Below, in pieces: positions 34,200 through 42,996 of a stretch of DNA of 64,000 bases (the first letter of the stretch is position 1; the number at the start of each line of letters is the position of its first letter). The stretch is from Bacteroidales bacterium UBA1392 (GTDB taxonomy: Bacteria > Bacteroidota > Bacteroidia > Bacteroidales > UBA932). The notes under the pieces were generated by a model that saw nothing but the letters and a program-made list of their open reading frames with translations, was not told the DNA's origin and made no database searches. The translations under genes were made by a program, and so were the position numbers. The stretch lies in contig DBQO01000046.1 of the NCBI GenBank assembly GCA_002305275.1, forward strand, positions 18,248 through 82,247, in the 5' to 3' direction.

Positions 34200-34521
34200 A
34201 TATATGTGTTTATTATGTGTTTCTATGTTTTAATCAATTTAATCAACAAAAGTTGGATTTTTATTTAAGAAATCCAAACTTAGCCGGAAATTTCAGAGGC
34301 TAAAGTGACTTGGCTTATAAGTTCCAAACTATGGAAGAGAGTTGTACGTAAATATCGTACGACTTAAAATGTAATCGCACTAAGAAAAATATTTTAACTT
34401 TATTAGCATTTTATTATTATTGTTTACAAATTATTTCCTATCTTTGGCATTGCCAATTGTATCGAAAAAAGAGTATTAACGGTAAACTAGAAAATTAATA
34501 ATAAGAAACTTAAAACAAAAC
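34200..34521. other. 322-base intergenic region between divergent genes
   Basis: AT-rich, with no plausible ORF. It holds two inverted repeats: TTGGATTT / AAATCCAA (34253-34277) and a 9-base stem AGTTGTACG / CGTACGACT with one wobble pair (34340-34364). Minus-strand TAAGTTTG (34275-34282) could be a -7 element for the lipoprotein gene. TATCTTTG at 34439-34446 serves the rightward gene. Either repeat could be an operator or an RNA hairpin. Confidence 0.5.
34439..34446 (+). promoter_or_regulatory. Promoter -7 element for the OmpA-like/TPR gene
   Basis: TATCTTTG fits the consensus. A TTG at 34420-34422 lies 16 bases upstream, slightly close. The predicted leader is about 65 bases. Confidence 0.5.
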
Positions 34522-35994
34522 ATGATGAAAAAAATGGGTAAATTGTTGCTAATGGCGGCCGTGCTGCTTGTTGCAACATTCTCTGCTAATGCCAAGACTG
34601 ACAAGGTTGAACTCTGTGATGGCAAGATCGTAGTGACTGTTAAAGATATTGCTCCAAATGCAGATCTTACAGGCCTCGTTACGAACTACACCATCACGGT
34701 GGCTCCCGATGTTATCGAACAGTGTACTGCACTGATTTTGACACCGGCTGTTAGGGATACAGATACCAAATCCAAGAGGGTTGTCGAGATTCTAGTTATC
34801 AGCGCTCCCGGAGAAAGGTATCGTAGTATGTGGGTTGAAGAGCAGCTCTACAAGGTATGTGACCCCAACCGCGTAAAATTCTACACTGCCAAGAAGGGCG
34901 AATCCCTCACCATTGAGACAAACACTCTGGTTCCCTATGAGAGCTGGATGGATGATGCCAAGTTTACGGTGACTACACAGAAAGGTACTTACAATCCCGA
35001 TTGTATCGAGAATGTTTGTGGTACCGAAGAGGTTTGCGACATTCCCTACCTAAGCAGTCCGCTTACAGTAGATCCTCTATGGACTGCGGTAACTCCTGTT
35101 TTGGTTGACATTGATCCTATCAGGGCACTCAAGACCAAGCTCTACTATCCTGTAAATGTTACCAGATCTGTTGAGTCCTATCTCGAGAACCAGGATGCTC
35201 TTGCGCTTTTGGGTACACTCAATCAACCCAACTTTACTGTGGCAAGCATTAAGATTGGCGGTTGGGCATCTCCTGAGGCTACGGTAGCTTACAACCAGAA
35301 ACTTTCTGAGAAACGTGCTGCTACCCTCAAGGGCATCATCGCAGGAAAATACAACTTCCCCGAGAGCGTTTACTCAGTATCGGGTAATGGTGAGTACTGG
35401 GACGATGTGATCAACTTCATCGCAACTACCGATGATCCTACCGTAAAATCTTCAAAGGATGAACTCGAAGCTGCCATAGCTAACAATGCCAATCTTGACG
35501 CCAGAGAGGCTGCTATGAGAAGAGTAGACAGGGGCAGACCCTATAAGGTTATCTTCGATGCAGTTTACCCCAGGTCACGTTTTGCAGACTGTGTGGTTTC
35601 ATACCAACTCAGGGGCTTCAACAGAGAGCATGCGATGGTAGTTTTCAGAACTGATCCTTATCAACTCACGGAGAATGACTACATCCAGCTTCTTGCAGTT
35701 AATCCCGACCCCGTAGTACTCGAAAAGGCCGTAGAGATTTATGACAACGAAAGTCTCTATGCAATTGCTGCAAAGGCTGAAGCCGATGCCGGTAATTACG
35801 ATCAGGCCATCAAATACTACCAGAAGGCAGGTGATTCCAAGGAAGTGATGAATAACATTGCTTGCTGCTACCTCCTAAAGGGTGATGCCAAGAATGCTGA
35901 GAAGTATCTTGAGAAGGCCAAGGGTCTGGATGTTTATGAAGGCAACCAAAACGAATTGAGAAAAGTAGTTTTGAACAACAAGTACTTCAAGTAA
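34522..35994 (+). CDS. Secreted OmpA-like / TPR protein
   Basis: The product has 490 residues. Signal peptide MMKKMGKLLLMAAVLLVATFSANA. Residues about 25-170 form an N-terminal beta-rich domain of unknown type. Residues about 230-310 look like an OmpA C-terminal (peptidoglycan-associated) fold: FTVASIKIGGWASPEATVAY then NQKLSEKRAATLKGII. The end (about 400-490) holds TPR-like helices (AGNYDQAIKYYQKAGDSKEV, GDAKNAEKYLEKAKGLDVYE). It is probably an envelope protein linking the outer membrane to the cell wall; exact role unknown. It is monocistronic, with a strong terminator right after it. Confidence 0.75.
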   Translation: MMKKMGKLLLMAAVLLVATFSANAKTDKVELCDGKIVVTVKDIAPNADLTGLVTNYTITVAPDVIEQCTALILTPAVRDTDTKSKRVVEILVISAPGERYRSMWVEEQLYKVCDPNRVKFYTAKKGESLTIETNTLVPYESWMDDAKFTVTTQKGTYNPDCIENVCGTEEVCDIPYLSSPLTVDPLWTAVTPVLVDIDPIRALKTKLYYPVNVTRSVESYLENQDALALLGTLNQPNFTVASIKIGGWASPEATVAYNQKLSEKRAATLKGIIAGKYNFPESVYSVSGNGEYWDDVINFIATTDDPTVKSSKDELEAAIANNANLDAREAAMRRVDRGRPYKVIFDAVYPRSRFADCVVSYQLRGFNREHAMVVFRTDPYQLTENDYIQLLAVNPDPVVLEKAVEIYDNESLYAIAAKAEADAGNYDQAIKYYQKAGDSKEVMNNIACCYLLKGDAKNAEKYLEKAKGLDVYEGNQNELRKVVLNNKYFK

Positions 35995-36023
35995 CGGGTT
36001 CAATTCTCAATTTCGAGTGAGTT

Positions 36024-36058
36024 ATGCTGCCCGGCACATTGTCGGGCAGCATTTTTTT
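36024..36058 (+). terminator. Rho-independent terminator
   Basis: A 10-base GC-rich stem (ATGCTGCCCG / CGGGCAGCAT), 9-base loop, then seven T residues. It ends the OmpA-like/TPR gene at 35994. Confidence 0.93.
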
Positions 36059-36067
36059 GATACTATA

Positions 36068-36097
36068 TTGTCAAACTGCAATTATTTCGTACATTTG
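36068..36097 (+). promoter_or_regulatory. Promoter for tRNA-Leu
   Basis: TTG at 36068-36070, a 19-base gap, TACATTTG at 36090-36097. It lies directly between the preceding terminator and the tRNA at 36126. Confidence 0.75.
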
Positions 36098-36125
36098 CAA
36101 CTCCAAGGCGAAAGCCGCATTACCT

Positions 36126-36211
36126 GCTCAGGTGGTGGAATAGGTAGACACGCAGGACTTAAAATCCTGTGGGCAGTAATGCCCGTACGGGTTCGATTCC
36201 CGTCCCGAGCA
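36126..36211 (+). tRNA. tRNA-Leu (UAA)
   Basis: An 86-base class II tRNA. The anticodon stem CAGGA/TCCTG encloses loop CTTAAAA, with anticodon TAA at 36160-36162. The long variable arm, T arm ACGGG-TTCGATT-CCCGT and D-loop GG are present. The acceptor strands GCTCAGG and CCCGAGC pair except for one A-C mismatch. The discriminator is A, and the 3' CCA is not encoded. Confidence 0.95.
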
Positions 36212-36212
36212 C

Positions 36213-36250
36213 AAAGTCCCGTAAGAAACTCCTTACGGGACTTTCTGTTT
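36213..36250 (+). terminator. Terminator after tRNA-Leu
   Basis: A perfect 13-base inverted repeat (AAAGTCCCGTAAG / CTTACGGGACTTT) with a 6-base loop, followed by CTGTTTTT. It starts 2 bases after the tRNA and can also serve the convergent radA. Confidence 0.9.
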
Positions 36251-36267
36251 TTATTGATAGTGAAAAA

Positions 36268-37653
36268 CTATTTGAATAGCTTCTTGCAAAGCGTGGGGAT
36301 GTCGGAAATTGGGATGACGGTGATGCCTCCTTTGGGACGCTTTGCAAAAGAACTTTCCTTGTTGTATGAAGAGATGAAAATCACTTCAAATCCGAGTTTC
36401 TCGGCCTCGGCAATGCGTCTTTCCACCTGACTGACCGGCCGAATTTCACCACTTAACCCAACTTCCGCTGCAAAACAGATCTTCGGACTGATATGTAGAT
36501 CAAAATTGGAGGAGAGAATTGCTGCAACTATCGCCAAATCACAAGCAGGGTCACTTACTCTCAATCCTCCGGCAATATTTAGAAAGACATCCTTGGCTGC
36601 AAGCCTAAATCCGGCACGTTTCTCCAGCACGGCGAGCAGCATATTGAGCCGACGCACATCAAATCCGGTGGTTGAGCGTTGTGGAGTGCCGTAGGCAGCC
36701 GTACTTACCAATGATTGTATTTCAATGAGAAAGGGTCTTGTACCATCCATCATGGCGCTAACTGCCACACCGCTCAAATCATCTTTGTGCATAGGCATAA
36801 GTATCTCGGAGGGGTTGGAGACTTCCCTTAGTCCGCTGCCGGTCATCTCAAAAACTGCAAGTTCATCGGTAGATCCGAAACGGTTTTTGATGCTGCGGAG
36901 TATACGATAGGCACCCTTTGTATCGCCCTCGAAAAGCAGCACTACATCCACTATGTGCTCCAGAATCTTCGGACCCGCAATAGCACCGTCTTTTGTTATA
37001 TGCCCTATCAGGATCACCGGTACATTGCTCTCTTTGGCGTAGCGCAGCAATACTGAGGCGCACTCCCTAACCTGCGAAACGCTGCCTGCAGAGGATTCTA
37101 TACTCTGACTATAGATAGTTTGAATGGAGTCGATTATCAGCAAAGAGGGATTCACTTCCCGGGCCTGTAACAGTATGTTTTCCAGCAGAGTTTCCCCCAG
37201 CACATAGCATTGAGAGTCATCTCCCTGTAATCTTTGAGCGCGGAGTTTGATTTGTACGGGACTCTCCTCTCCTGAGACATAAAGGGTTCTAAGGCCTGGT
37301 GCATGGAGCGGAATCTGTAAAGAGAGAGTGGACTTTCCGATGCCGGGCTCACCTCCAATTAGTATCATGGAGCCTTGTACCATACCCCCTCCAAGTATCC
37401 TATCCAGTTCCCCATTTCCTATGGAAAATCTCTGTTCCTCGTCAAATGTGATTCCGGTCAGCAGCTGAGGACGCGCTTCCTGTATTTGCAGGAAAGCGCG
37501 GTTGTGTCCGGAAGCTCCACCTCCCGTACCGGCCGGGCGTTTTGGCTCCTCTATCATAGTGTTCCATTCGCCACAAGCGGGGCAGCGCCCCATCCATTTT
37601 GGACTTTCATTACCGCAGGAACTGCAGAACCATGCTGATTTTGTCTTTGCCAT
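36268..37653 (-). CDS. radA: DNA repair protein RadA
   Basis: The product has 461 residues from ATG 37653 (MAKTKSAWFCSSCG). N-terminal Cys4 zinc finger (C10, C13, C24, C27), RecA-like ATPase with Walker A GEPGIGKST (101-109), the RadA-specific KNRFG motif (255-259), and a C-terminal Lon-protease-like domain (LNIAGGLRVSDPACDLAIVA). RadA is a helicase promoting branch migration in recombination and repair. It is monocistronic and convergent with the tRNA. Confidence 0.95.
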   Translation of the reverse strand: MAKTKSAWFCSSCGNESPKWMGRCPACGEWNTMIEEPKRPAGTGGGASGHNRAFLQIQEARPQLLTGITFDEEQRFSIGNGELDRILGGGMVQGSMILIGGEPGIGKSTLSLQIPLHAPGLRTLYVSGEESPVQIKLRAQRLQGDDSQCYVLGETLLENILLQAREVNPSLLIIDSIQTIYSQSIESSAGSVSQVRECASVLLRYAKESNVPVILIGHITKDGAIAGPKILEHIVDVVLLFEGDTKGAYRILRSIKNRFGSTDELAVFEMTGSGLREVSNPSEILMPMHKDDLSGVAVSAMMDGTRPFLIEIQSLVSTAAYGTPQRSTTGFDVRRLNMLLAVLEKRAGFRLAAKDVFLNIAGGLRVSDPACDLAIVAAILSSNFDLHISPKICFAAEVGLSGEIRPVSQVERRIAEAEKLGFEVIFISSYNKESSFAKRPKGGITVIPISDIPTLCKKLFK

Positions 37654-37727
37654 GATGCAAAGATAATAAATCACTAAAAAATCTCGAACATACCTTAATA
37701 TTATCTGACGAATAATTATATTTTTCC

Positions 37728-37735
37728 TATTTTTG
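37728..37735 (+). promoter_or_regulatory. Promoter -7 element for malQ
   Basis: TATTTTTG, 26 bases before the GTG start at 37762; -33 not clear. Confidence 0.5.
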
Positions 37736-37761
37736 CGAACAAACCAAAAACCTCAAAAAAA

Positions 37762-40374
37762 GTGATCAGTTTCAATATCGAATACAAGACCCATTTCGGT
37801 CAACAATTATATGTTGCGGGGTCAATCCCCGAACTGGGAGAGTGGGATTATTTCCGTGCGCTTCCTATGGCATATTCTGATGGTGGAAATTGGAAGGCTA
37901 ATATCAAAACCCCTTCAGGCACTTTTTCATACAAATATATATTAAAGAGTCCTTCGGGTATTTTGGTTGAGGTGGGTGAGCCCAGAACTATTTCAGCAGG
38001 CAGTCGCTCAGGTAATATCTCACTGTACGATATGTGGCAGGGCAGCAGCGACCATTCCGCTTTTCTTTCAGCCCCGTTTGAAAATGTTTTTTACAGGAGA
38101 AAGAGCTTGGAGACTCCAGTCGAAACGGACTTTGCGAAGGAAGTGGTTATCAGTGTGACAGCACCATTGGTGCACTCAGACGACTCCATATCCATTTGCG
38201 GAGAGTGCGATGCACTTGGTAACTGGAATCCGCTCAAGGCTTTGCCTATGCGCCCTCGCCCCGGGTGCAGATGGGAGGTTGCTTTGGATGCATCCCTACT
38301 GCCCAAATTGGTGAGGTTCAAATTCATCAAAATCATAGGAGATACTGCCTCTATATGGGAATATTGTGATGACAGGGTACTCGAGATTCCTCTTTTGAAA
38401 AAGAATGATTCCGTCCGTTATGAGTGCGGTGTTACTACCTTTCCGCCACGTACCCCACGTTTTGCAGGAGTGGCAGTTCCGATTTTTTCCCTGCGTAGCG
38501 AAGAGGGTTTTGGCATAGGTGATTTCACCGATATACGTAAGTTGGTGGATTGGGCCACTATCACCCAGCAGAGTATTATCCAACTGCTACCTATCAATGA
38601 TACCTGGTCTACGGGTACCTGGACTGACTCTTATCCCTATTCGGGTATCTCCATAATGGCTTTGCATCCCATATATATCAATCCGACTCTTCTTGGGAAG
38701 GTAGAGGATGCCGGCAAGGCAAAGAAGTTTGAATCCGAGCGAAAGAGCCTCAATGCTCTCGATAGTCTCGATTATGAACGGGTTCTGCGTCTGAAGGATG
38801 CCTGGTGTCGTACGCTTTTCGAGCAGGATGGCGGTGCATTTATGGAGGATCCCGGATTTAAGGAGTTTTTTGAGGCTAATCAGGAATGGCTCTTACCCTA
38901 TGCAGCCTTCTGCATTTTGAGGGATAAGTATGATACTGCCGACTTTTCCCGCTGGGGAAAATATTCCGATTATGATCTTAAAAAGGTAAATACTCTTTGG
39001 AAAAACGTGCGCTCCGGCAGTAAAATGAGATATTATGTCTACTTGCAGTATCACCTCCATTTACAGATGCTGGATGCCCGTGACTATGCCCATTCCAGTG
39101 GTATTGCCATAAAAGGAGACATTCCCATAGGCATTACTCCCCAGAGTGTTGAAGCGTGGAGTGAGCCACATTATTTCAATATGGATGCCCAGGCAGGTGC
39201 TCCGCCTGATGATTTTTCAGTTAAAGGACAGAACTGGGGTTTCCCTACTTACAATTGGAAGAGGATGGGAGAGGATGGCTACATCTGGTGGAAGAGACGT
39301 TTTGCAAAGATGGCGGAATACTTCGATGCATATCGTATAGACCATGTTCTTGGTTTTTTCAGGATATGGGAGGTGCCATCCAATCAGGTACTCGGCCTTA
39401 TGGGGCATTTCAACCCGGCCATGCCATACTCCTATGAAGATATGATATCGCGTGGATTCGATTTCAAATATGACCGCCACGCCACTCCCTATATCCGCTA
39501 CTATATGCTCAGAGAAATGTTTGGGGATAGGTGTCCGATGGTGCAGGAGACATTTCTCGACTCAAATGAACTGGATGTTTTCACTCTCAAACCGGAATTT
39601 TCCAACCAAAAGCTTATTGAAGCCTGGTTTGACGGTAAAGAGGATGATGGGCTGAAGGATGGCATAATGGCACTTGCCGGAGAGGTACTCTTTGTGGAGG
39701 ATCCCAATAATTTCGGATGTTTCCATCCGAGAATATCTGCCCAGTATACTTACAGTTATCAGGCACTTTCCGAAGAGGAAAAATCGGCATTCAACCACCT
39801 CTATGATGAATTTTTCTATAAAAGACACAATTCATTCTGGCAAGAGGCGGCCATGCGCAGATTGCCTCAACTGATTACGGCCACCAATATGCTCACTTGT
39901 GCAGAGGATCTCGGTATGATTCCTGCCTGCGTGCCTCCGGTGCTCGAGCAGCTCAAGATACTTACTCTGGAAATTCAAAGAATGCCCAAGGAGGTAGGTG
40001 TTATTCTGGGCAATCCGGCTTACTATCCCTATCTCTCGGTATGTACCACCGGCACACACGATACCAGTACGCTCAGAGGGTGGTGGATAGAGAGGTACGG
40101 AGAAGATTGTCCCAGCCATCATTGTGAAGATATAGTGGATAGCCACCTCAACTCCCCGGCAATGCTTACCATTCTGCCGCTACAGGATTGGTTCTCCCTG
40201 GATGACACTCTGCGTGTAGAAGATCCGGAGAGTGAGCGTATCAATATTCCCGCAAATCCTAAGCATTACTGGCGATATAGGATGCATATTACCCTCGAGG
40301 AGCTTTTTTCCAAATCGCAATTTAATTCACACATAGCACATAAAGTGATCCTCAGCGGTCGCTCGGAAAGATAA
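37762..40374 (+). CDS. malQ: 4-alpha-glucanotransferase with two starch-binding domains
   Basis: The product has 870 residues starting at GTG 37762. Residues about 1-95 and 125-230 are CBM20-type starch-binding domains (YVAGSIPELGEWDYFRALPM; ICGECDALGNWNPLKALPM). From about 240 onward is the GH77 amylomaltase barrel. Catalytic residues are visible: nucleophile D527 in YRIDHVLGF, acid/base E715 in CAEDLGM, and D767 in THDTSTLRGWW. The enzyme rearranges alpha-1,4 glucans in glycogen and maltodextrin metabolism. There is no signal peptide, so it is cytoplasmic, as in the plant DPE2-like class. A symporter gene follows after 15 bases. Confidence 0.94.
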   Translation: MISFNIEYKTHFGQQLYVAGSIPELGEWDYFRALPMAYSDGGNWKANIKTPSGTFSYKYILKSPSGILVEVGEPRTISAGSRSGNISLYDMWQGSSDHSAFLSAPFENVFYRRKSLETPVETDFAKEVVISVTAPLVHSDDSISICGECDALGNWNPLKALPMRPRPGCRWEVALDASLLPKLVRFKFIKIIGDTASIWEYCDDRVLEIPLLKKNDSVRYECGVTTFPPRTPRFAGVAVPIFSLRSEEGFGIGDFTDIRKLVDWATITQQSIIQLLPINDTWSTGTWTDSYPYSGISIMALHPIYINPTLLGKVEDAGKAKKFESERKSLNALDSLDYERVLRLKDAWCRTLFEQDGGAFMEDPGFKEFFEANQEWLLPYAAFCILRDKYDTADFSRWGKYSDYDLKKVNTLWKNVRSGSKMRYYVYLQYHLHLQMLDARDYAHSSGIAIKGDIPIGITPQSVEAWSEPHYFNMDAQAGAPPDDFSVKGQNWGFPTYNWKRMGEDGYIWWKRRFAKMAEYFDAYRIDHVLGFFRIWEVPSNQVLGLMGHFNPAMPYSYEDMISRGFDFKYDRHATPYIRYYMLREMFGDRCPMVQETFLDSNELDVFTLKPEFSNQKLIEAWFDGKEDDGLKDGIMALAGEVLFVEDPNNFGCFHPRISAQYTYSYQALSEEEKSAFNHLYDEFFYKRHNSFWQEAAMRRLPQLITATNMLTCAEDLGMIPACVPPVLEQLKILTLEIQRMPKEVGVILGNPAYYPYLSVCTTGTHDTSTLRGWWIERYGEDCPSHHCEDIVDSHLNSPAMLTILPLQDWFSLDDTLRVEDPESERINIPANPKHYWRYRMHITLEELFSKSQFNSHIAHKVILSGRSER

Positions 40375-40389
40375 TCATCACACACAACT

Positions 40390-41661
40390 ATGACAAAAAT
40401 CACTTCTACTGAAAAGAAAACCCGTAAGAAACTTGCCATTCACTGGCAGATCCTTATAGGAATCGGCCTCGGTGTCGTTTTCGGCATCGTAATGACAAAA
40501 TTCATCCCTTACGAAGCATGGTCCCCCTACATAAAATGGGCAGGGGATATGTTCCTAAGAGGTCTGAATATGATTGTAATTCCTCTGGTTTTTTCATCCA
40601 TTGCCCTCGGGGTAGCCGGAATGGGAGATTCCAAGGCTCTTGGGCGTATTGCAGGCAAAACATTTGCGTTTTATATAGTCACTACGCTAATTGCTGCTAC
40701 TATCGGATTGACACTGGTCAATATAGTCAAACCCGGAGTTGGAGCCGACCTTAAACTCACCGAGAACGTTACTGAACTGGCAGGTACTCAGGTCTCGTTT
40801 ATCGATCAGATCGTTCACATAGTACCTGCAAATATTTTCGAGTCGTTGAGTACGGGCAATCTGCTTTCCATCATCTTTTTTGCCATAATTTTCGGTTTTT
40901 TCATCAATATGGTGGACCAGAAACAGCAGACAACCCTCAAGGACATCCTGCAGGCAATCTATGATGTGATAATGAAGATTACGCTCTTTATCATAAAGCT
41001 CGCTCCTTACGGAGTTTTTGCCATAGTAGCAAATGTTGTAGGTAAGCAGGCAGGAGATACAAAAGCCCTGCTGGATATTGCAGGCAGCCTGGGAATATTT
41101 GTACTGATAGTCTGGGTTGGCTTGATCATTCATGGAGGAATAGTGCTTCCCACACTTGTAAGGGTGCTCGGCAAGGCTAATCCATGGAAACATATTTCCA
41201 AGGTTTCAACAGCTCTTCTTACGGCATTTTCTACCTGTTCTTCAGGTGCGGCCCTACCCTTCAATATACGTGATACTCAAAAATGTGGTGTTTCCAATAA
41301 GATTGCCAGCTTCGCACTTCCTCTGGGCGCCACTGTAAACATGAACGGTACCGCTCTTTACGAGTGCGTTGCAGCGATATTCATTGCACAGGCTTACGGC
41401 ATAGAGCTGACTATAATGCAACAGGTAATATTAGTCTTTACCTCTCTGATGGCTGCTATCGGTGCTGCCGGTATCCCCATGGCGGGCTTGGTGATGCTCA
41501 CCATCGTACTCAACGTGGTAGGTCTGCCTCTTGAAGGTATCGGACTTGTATTGGCCGTTGAGCAGCTTTGCGATATGCCCCGCACAATGATAAACACATA
41601 CGGCGATACCTGCGGTGCTGTAATCGTGGCCAGAAGCGAAGGCGAAGAACTTACGATTTAG
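40390..41661 (+). CDS. Dicarboxylate/amino acid:cation symporter (DAACS family)
   Basis: The product has 423 residues and about eight membrane segments plus two re-entrant hairpins. Family signatures are present: FLRGLNMIVIPLVFSSI, STCSSGAALPFNIRD (the Ser-rich hairpin), PLGATVNMNGTALYE (usually NMDGT; here Asn) and CDMPRTMINTYGDTCGAVIV. It imports glutamate, aspartate or C4-dicarboxylates with Na+ or H+. The exact substrate cannot be read. The end overlaps the convergent kinase gene by 4 bases. Confidence 0.92.
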   Translation: MTKITSTEKKTRKKLAIHWQILIGIGLGVVFGIVMTKFIPYEAWSPYIKWAGDMFLRGLNMIVIPLVFSSIALGVAGMGDSKALGRIAGKTFAFYIVTTLIAATIGLTLVNIVKPGVGADLKLTENVTELAGTQVSFIDQIVHIVPANIFESLSTGNLLSIIFFAIIFGFFINMVDQKQQTTLKDILQAIYDVIMKITLFIIKLAPYGVFAIVANVVGKQAGDTKALLDIAGSLGIFVLIVWVGLIIHGGIVLPTLVRVLGKANPWKHISKVSTALLTAFSTCSSGAALPFNIRDTQKCGVSNKIASFALPLGATVNMNGTALYECVAAIFIAQAYGIELTIMQQVILVFTSLMAAIGAAGIPMAGLVMLTIVLNVVGLPLEGIGLVLAVEQLCDMPRTMINTYGDTCGAVIVARSEGEELTI

Positions 41662-42272
41662 AACAAACCGTGTAACTGCGCATCAATCCTATCGGTAATG
41701 GTGCGAAAATGAATAGGATTCTCCTGAAAATTGAGGTTATCCACATCAATTATCAGGAGATTTCCATCTTTATATCCCTCAATCCACTTTTCATAGCGTT
41801 CGTTAAGGCCTTTCAGATAGTCGAGACGGATGCTGCTTTCATATTCGCGTCCACGTTTCTGAATATTGTTGACCAGGTTGGGAATGCTTGAACGGAGATA
41901 AATCAATAGGTCGGGAGCTTTTACAAGTGACACCATTAGTGAAAAGAGCGACGCATAGTTGTCGTAGTCGCGTGTTGCCATCAGCCCCATTGAATGGAGA
42001 TTGGGGGCAAAAATACGGGCATCCTCGTATATACTGCGGTCCTGTATAATTACATCGTTGGATTTGCTTATCTCCACGACATCGAGAAATCTTTTATTGA
42101 GAAAATAAATCTGGATGTTGAACGACCAGCGTTCCATATCATTGTAGAAATCTACAAGGTAGGGATTGTAATCCACGGACTCATATTTTGGCGTCCAGCC
42201 ATAGTGTTCGGCAAGCATCCTTGTGAGCGTGGTCTTGCCACTTCCGATATTTCCTGCAATAGCGATGTGCAT
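41658..42272 (-). CDS. Deoxynucleoside kinase
   Basis: The product has 204 residues. P-loop GNIGSGKTT at residues 7-15, the IIQDRSIYEDARIFA block carrying the catalytic/ERS-type motif, and a LID-like RGREYESSIRLDYL segment. It phosphorylates purine or pyrimidine deoxynucleosides for salvage, probably deoxyadenosine/deoxyguanosine as in other small bacterial members. It stands alone on the minus strand, with its 3' end overlapping the symporter by 4 bases. Confidence 0.9.
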   Translation of the reverse strand: MHIAIAGNIGSGKTTLTRMLAEHYGWTPKYESVDYNPYLVDFYNDMERWSFNIQIYFLNKRFLDVVEISKSNDVIIQDRSIYEDARIFAPNLHSMGLMATRDYDNYASLFSLMVSLVKAPDLLIYLRSSIPNLVNNIQKRGREYESSIRLDYLKGLNERYEKWIEGYKDGNLLIIDVDNLNFQENPIHFRTITDRIDAQLHGLF

Positions 42273-42320
42273 AGCTCCTGATAAAATTGCGTTATTGACA
42301 AAAATACGAACTCTTTTTCG

Positions 42321-42328
42321 TATTTTTG
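42321..42328 (+). promoter_or_regulatory. Promoter -7 element for the MBL hydrolase-uvrA unit
   Basis: TATTTTTG, 25 bases before ATG 42354. The nearest TTG (42295-42297) is 23 bases upstream, a little far. Confidence 0.5.
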
Positions 42329-42353
42329 CAATTATTTCTATAAATCTCTGATT

Positions 42354-42992
42354 ATGGTCAATTATAAATGTTTTTATTTTAATGATTTGAGAGTCGCATG
42401 TTATCTTGTGTGGGATGATACCCTTGAATGTGTTATAATAGACCCGGGATGCAAGGATGACAATGAATTGGGACGTATGGAGAAGTTCGTCGAGGAAAAT
42501 TCCCTCATTCCTGTTAAAATCCTTCTAACCCACGGCCATTTTGATCATGTCATGGGGGTGCAAAGAGTTGCTGAAAGATGGGATCTCAAAGCTTATATTC
42601 ATCCTAATGATAGAAATTTCGCCCTCTCGGCCCATGAGACCAGCAGCTATTTCGGTTGGAATATGAAGCCCGTTACCTGTGAATTATTAAATATCTCCGA
42701 TAATTCCACTATAGAATTCGGTACCACTAAACTAAAAGTGATTCATACTCCCGGCCATACCCAGGGCTGCGTCTGCTACCATTATAAAAAGCAGAAACTC
42801 CTCTTTTGTGGCGACACCCTATTTGCGGGCAGCATAGGACGCACAGATCTCCCGGGTGGCAATTATGACCAATTAATAGACAGTATTACTCATAAACTCC
42901 TCTCTCTGGATAGTGCTACGAAGGTAATGCCCGGTCATGGCCCTGAGACTACCATCGGATACGAATACTCCACAAACCCTTTCCTAAGCTGA
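42354..42992 (+). CDS. MBL-fold metallohydrolase (glyoxalase II-like)
   Basis: The product has 212 residues with the complete metallo-beta-lactamase metal site: THGHFDH (H60, H62, D64, H65), H135 in HTPGHTQG, D154 in FCGDTLF and H195 in MPGHGPET. The short form without the C-terminal HAGH domain is common and often acts on thioesters, but the substrate is unknown. No signal peptide. uvrA starts 4 bases after its stop, so the two are cotranscribed. Confidence 0.9.
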   Translation: MVNYKCFYFNDLRVACYLVWDDTLECVIIDPGCKDDNELGRMEKFVEENSLIPVKILLTHGHFDHVMGVQRVAERWDLKAYIHPNDRNFALSAHETSSYFGWNMKPVTCELLNISDNSTIEFGTTKLKVIHTPGHTQGCVCYHYKKQKLLFCGDTLFAGSIGRTDLPGGNYDQLIDSITHKLLSLDSATKVMPGHGPETTIGYEYSTNPFLS

Positions 42993-42996
42993 CGAC

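Noticed and set aside
36017..36430. 137-residue ORF across the terminator, tRNA-Leu and the 3' end of radA
   Set aside because: It runs through a clear terminator and a tRNA and has no family-like content.
40687..41193. 168-residue ORF antisense to the DAACS symporter
   Set aside because: Shadow of a membrane protein gene; Tyr/Gln/Cys-rich composition reflects the antisense of hydrophobic codons.
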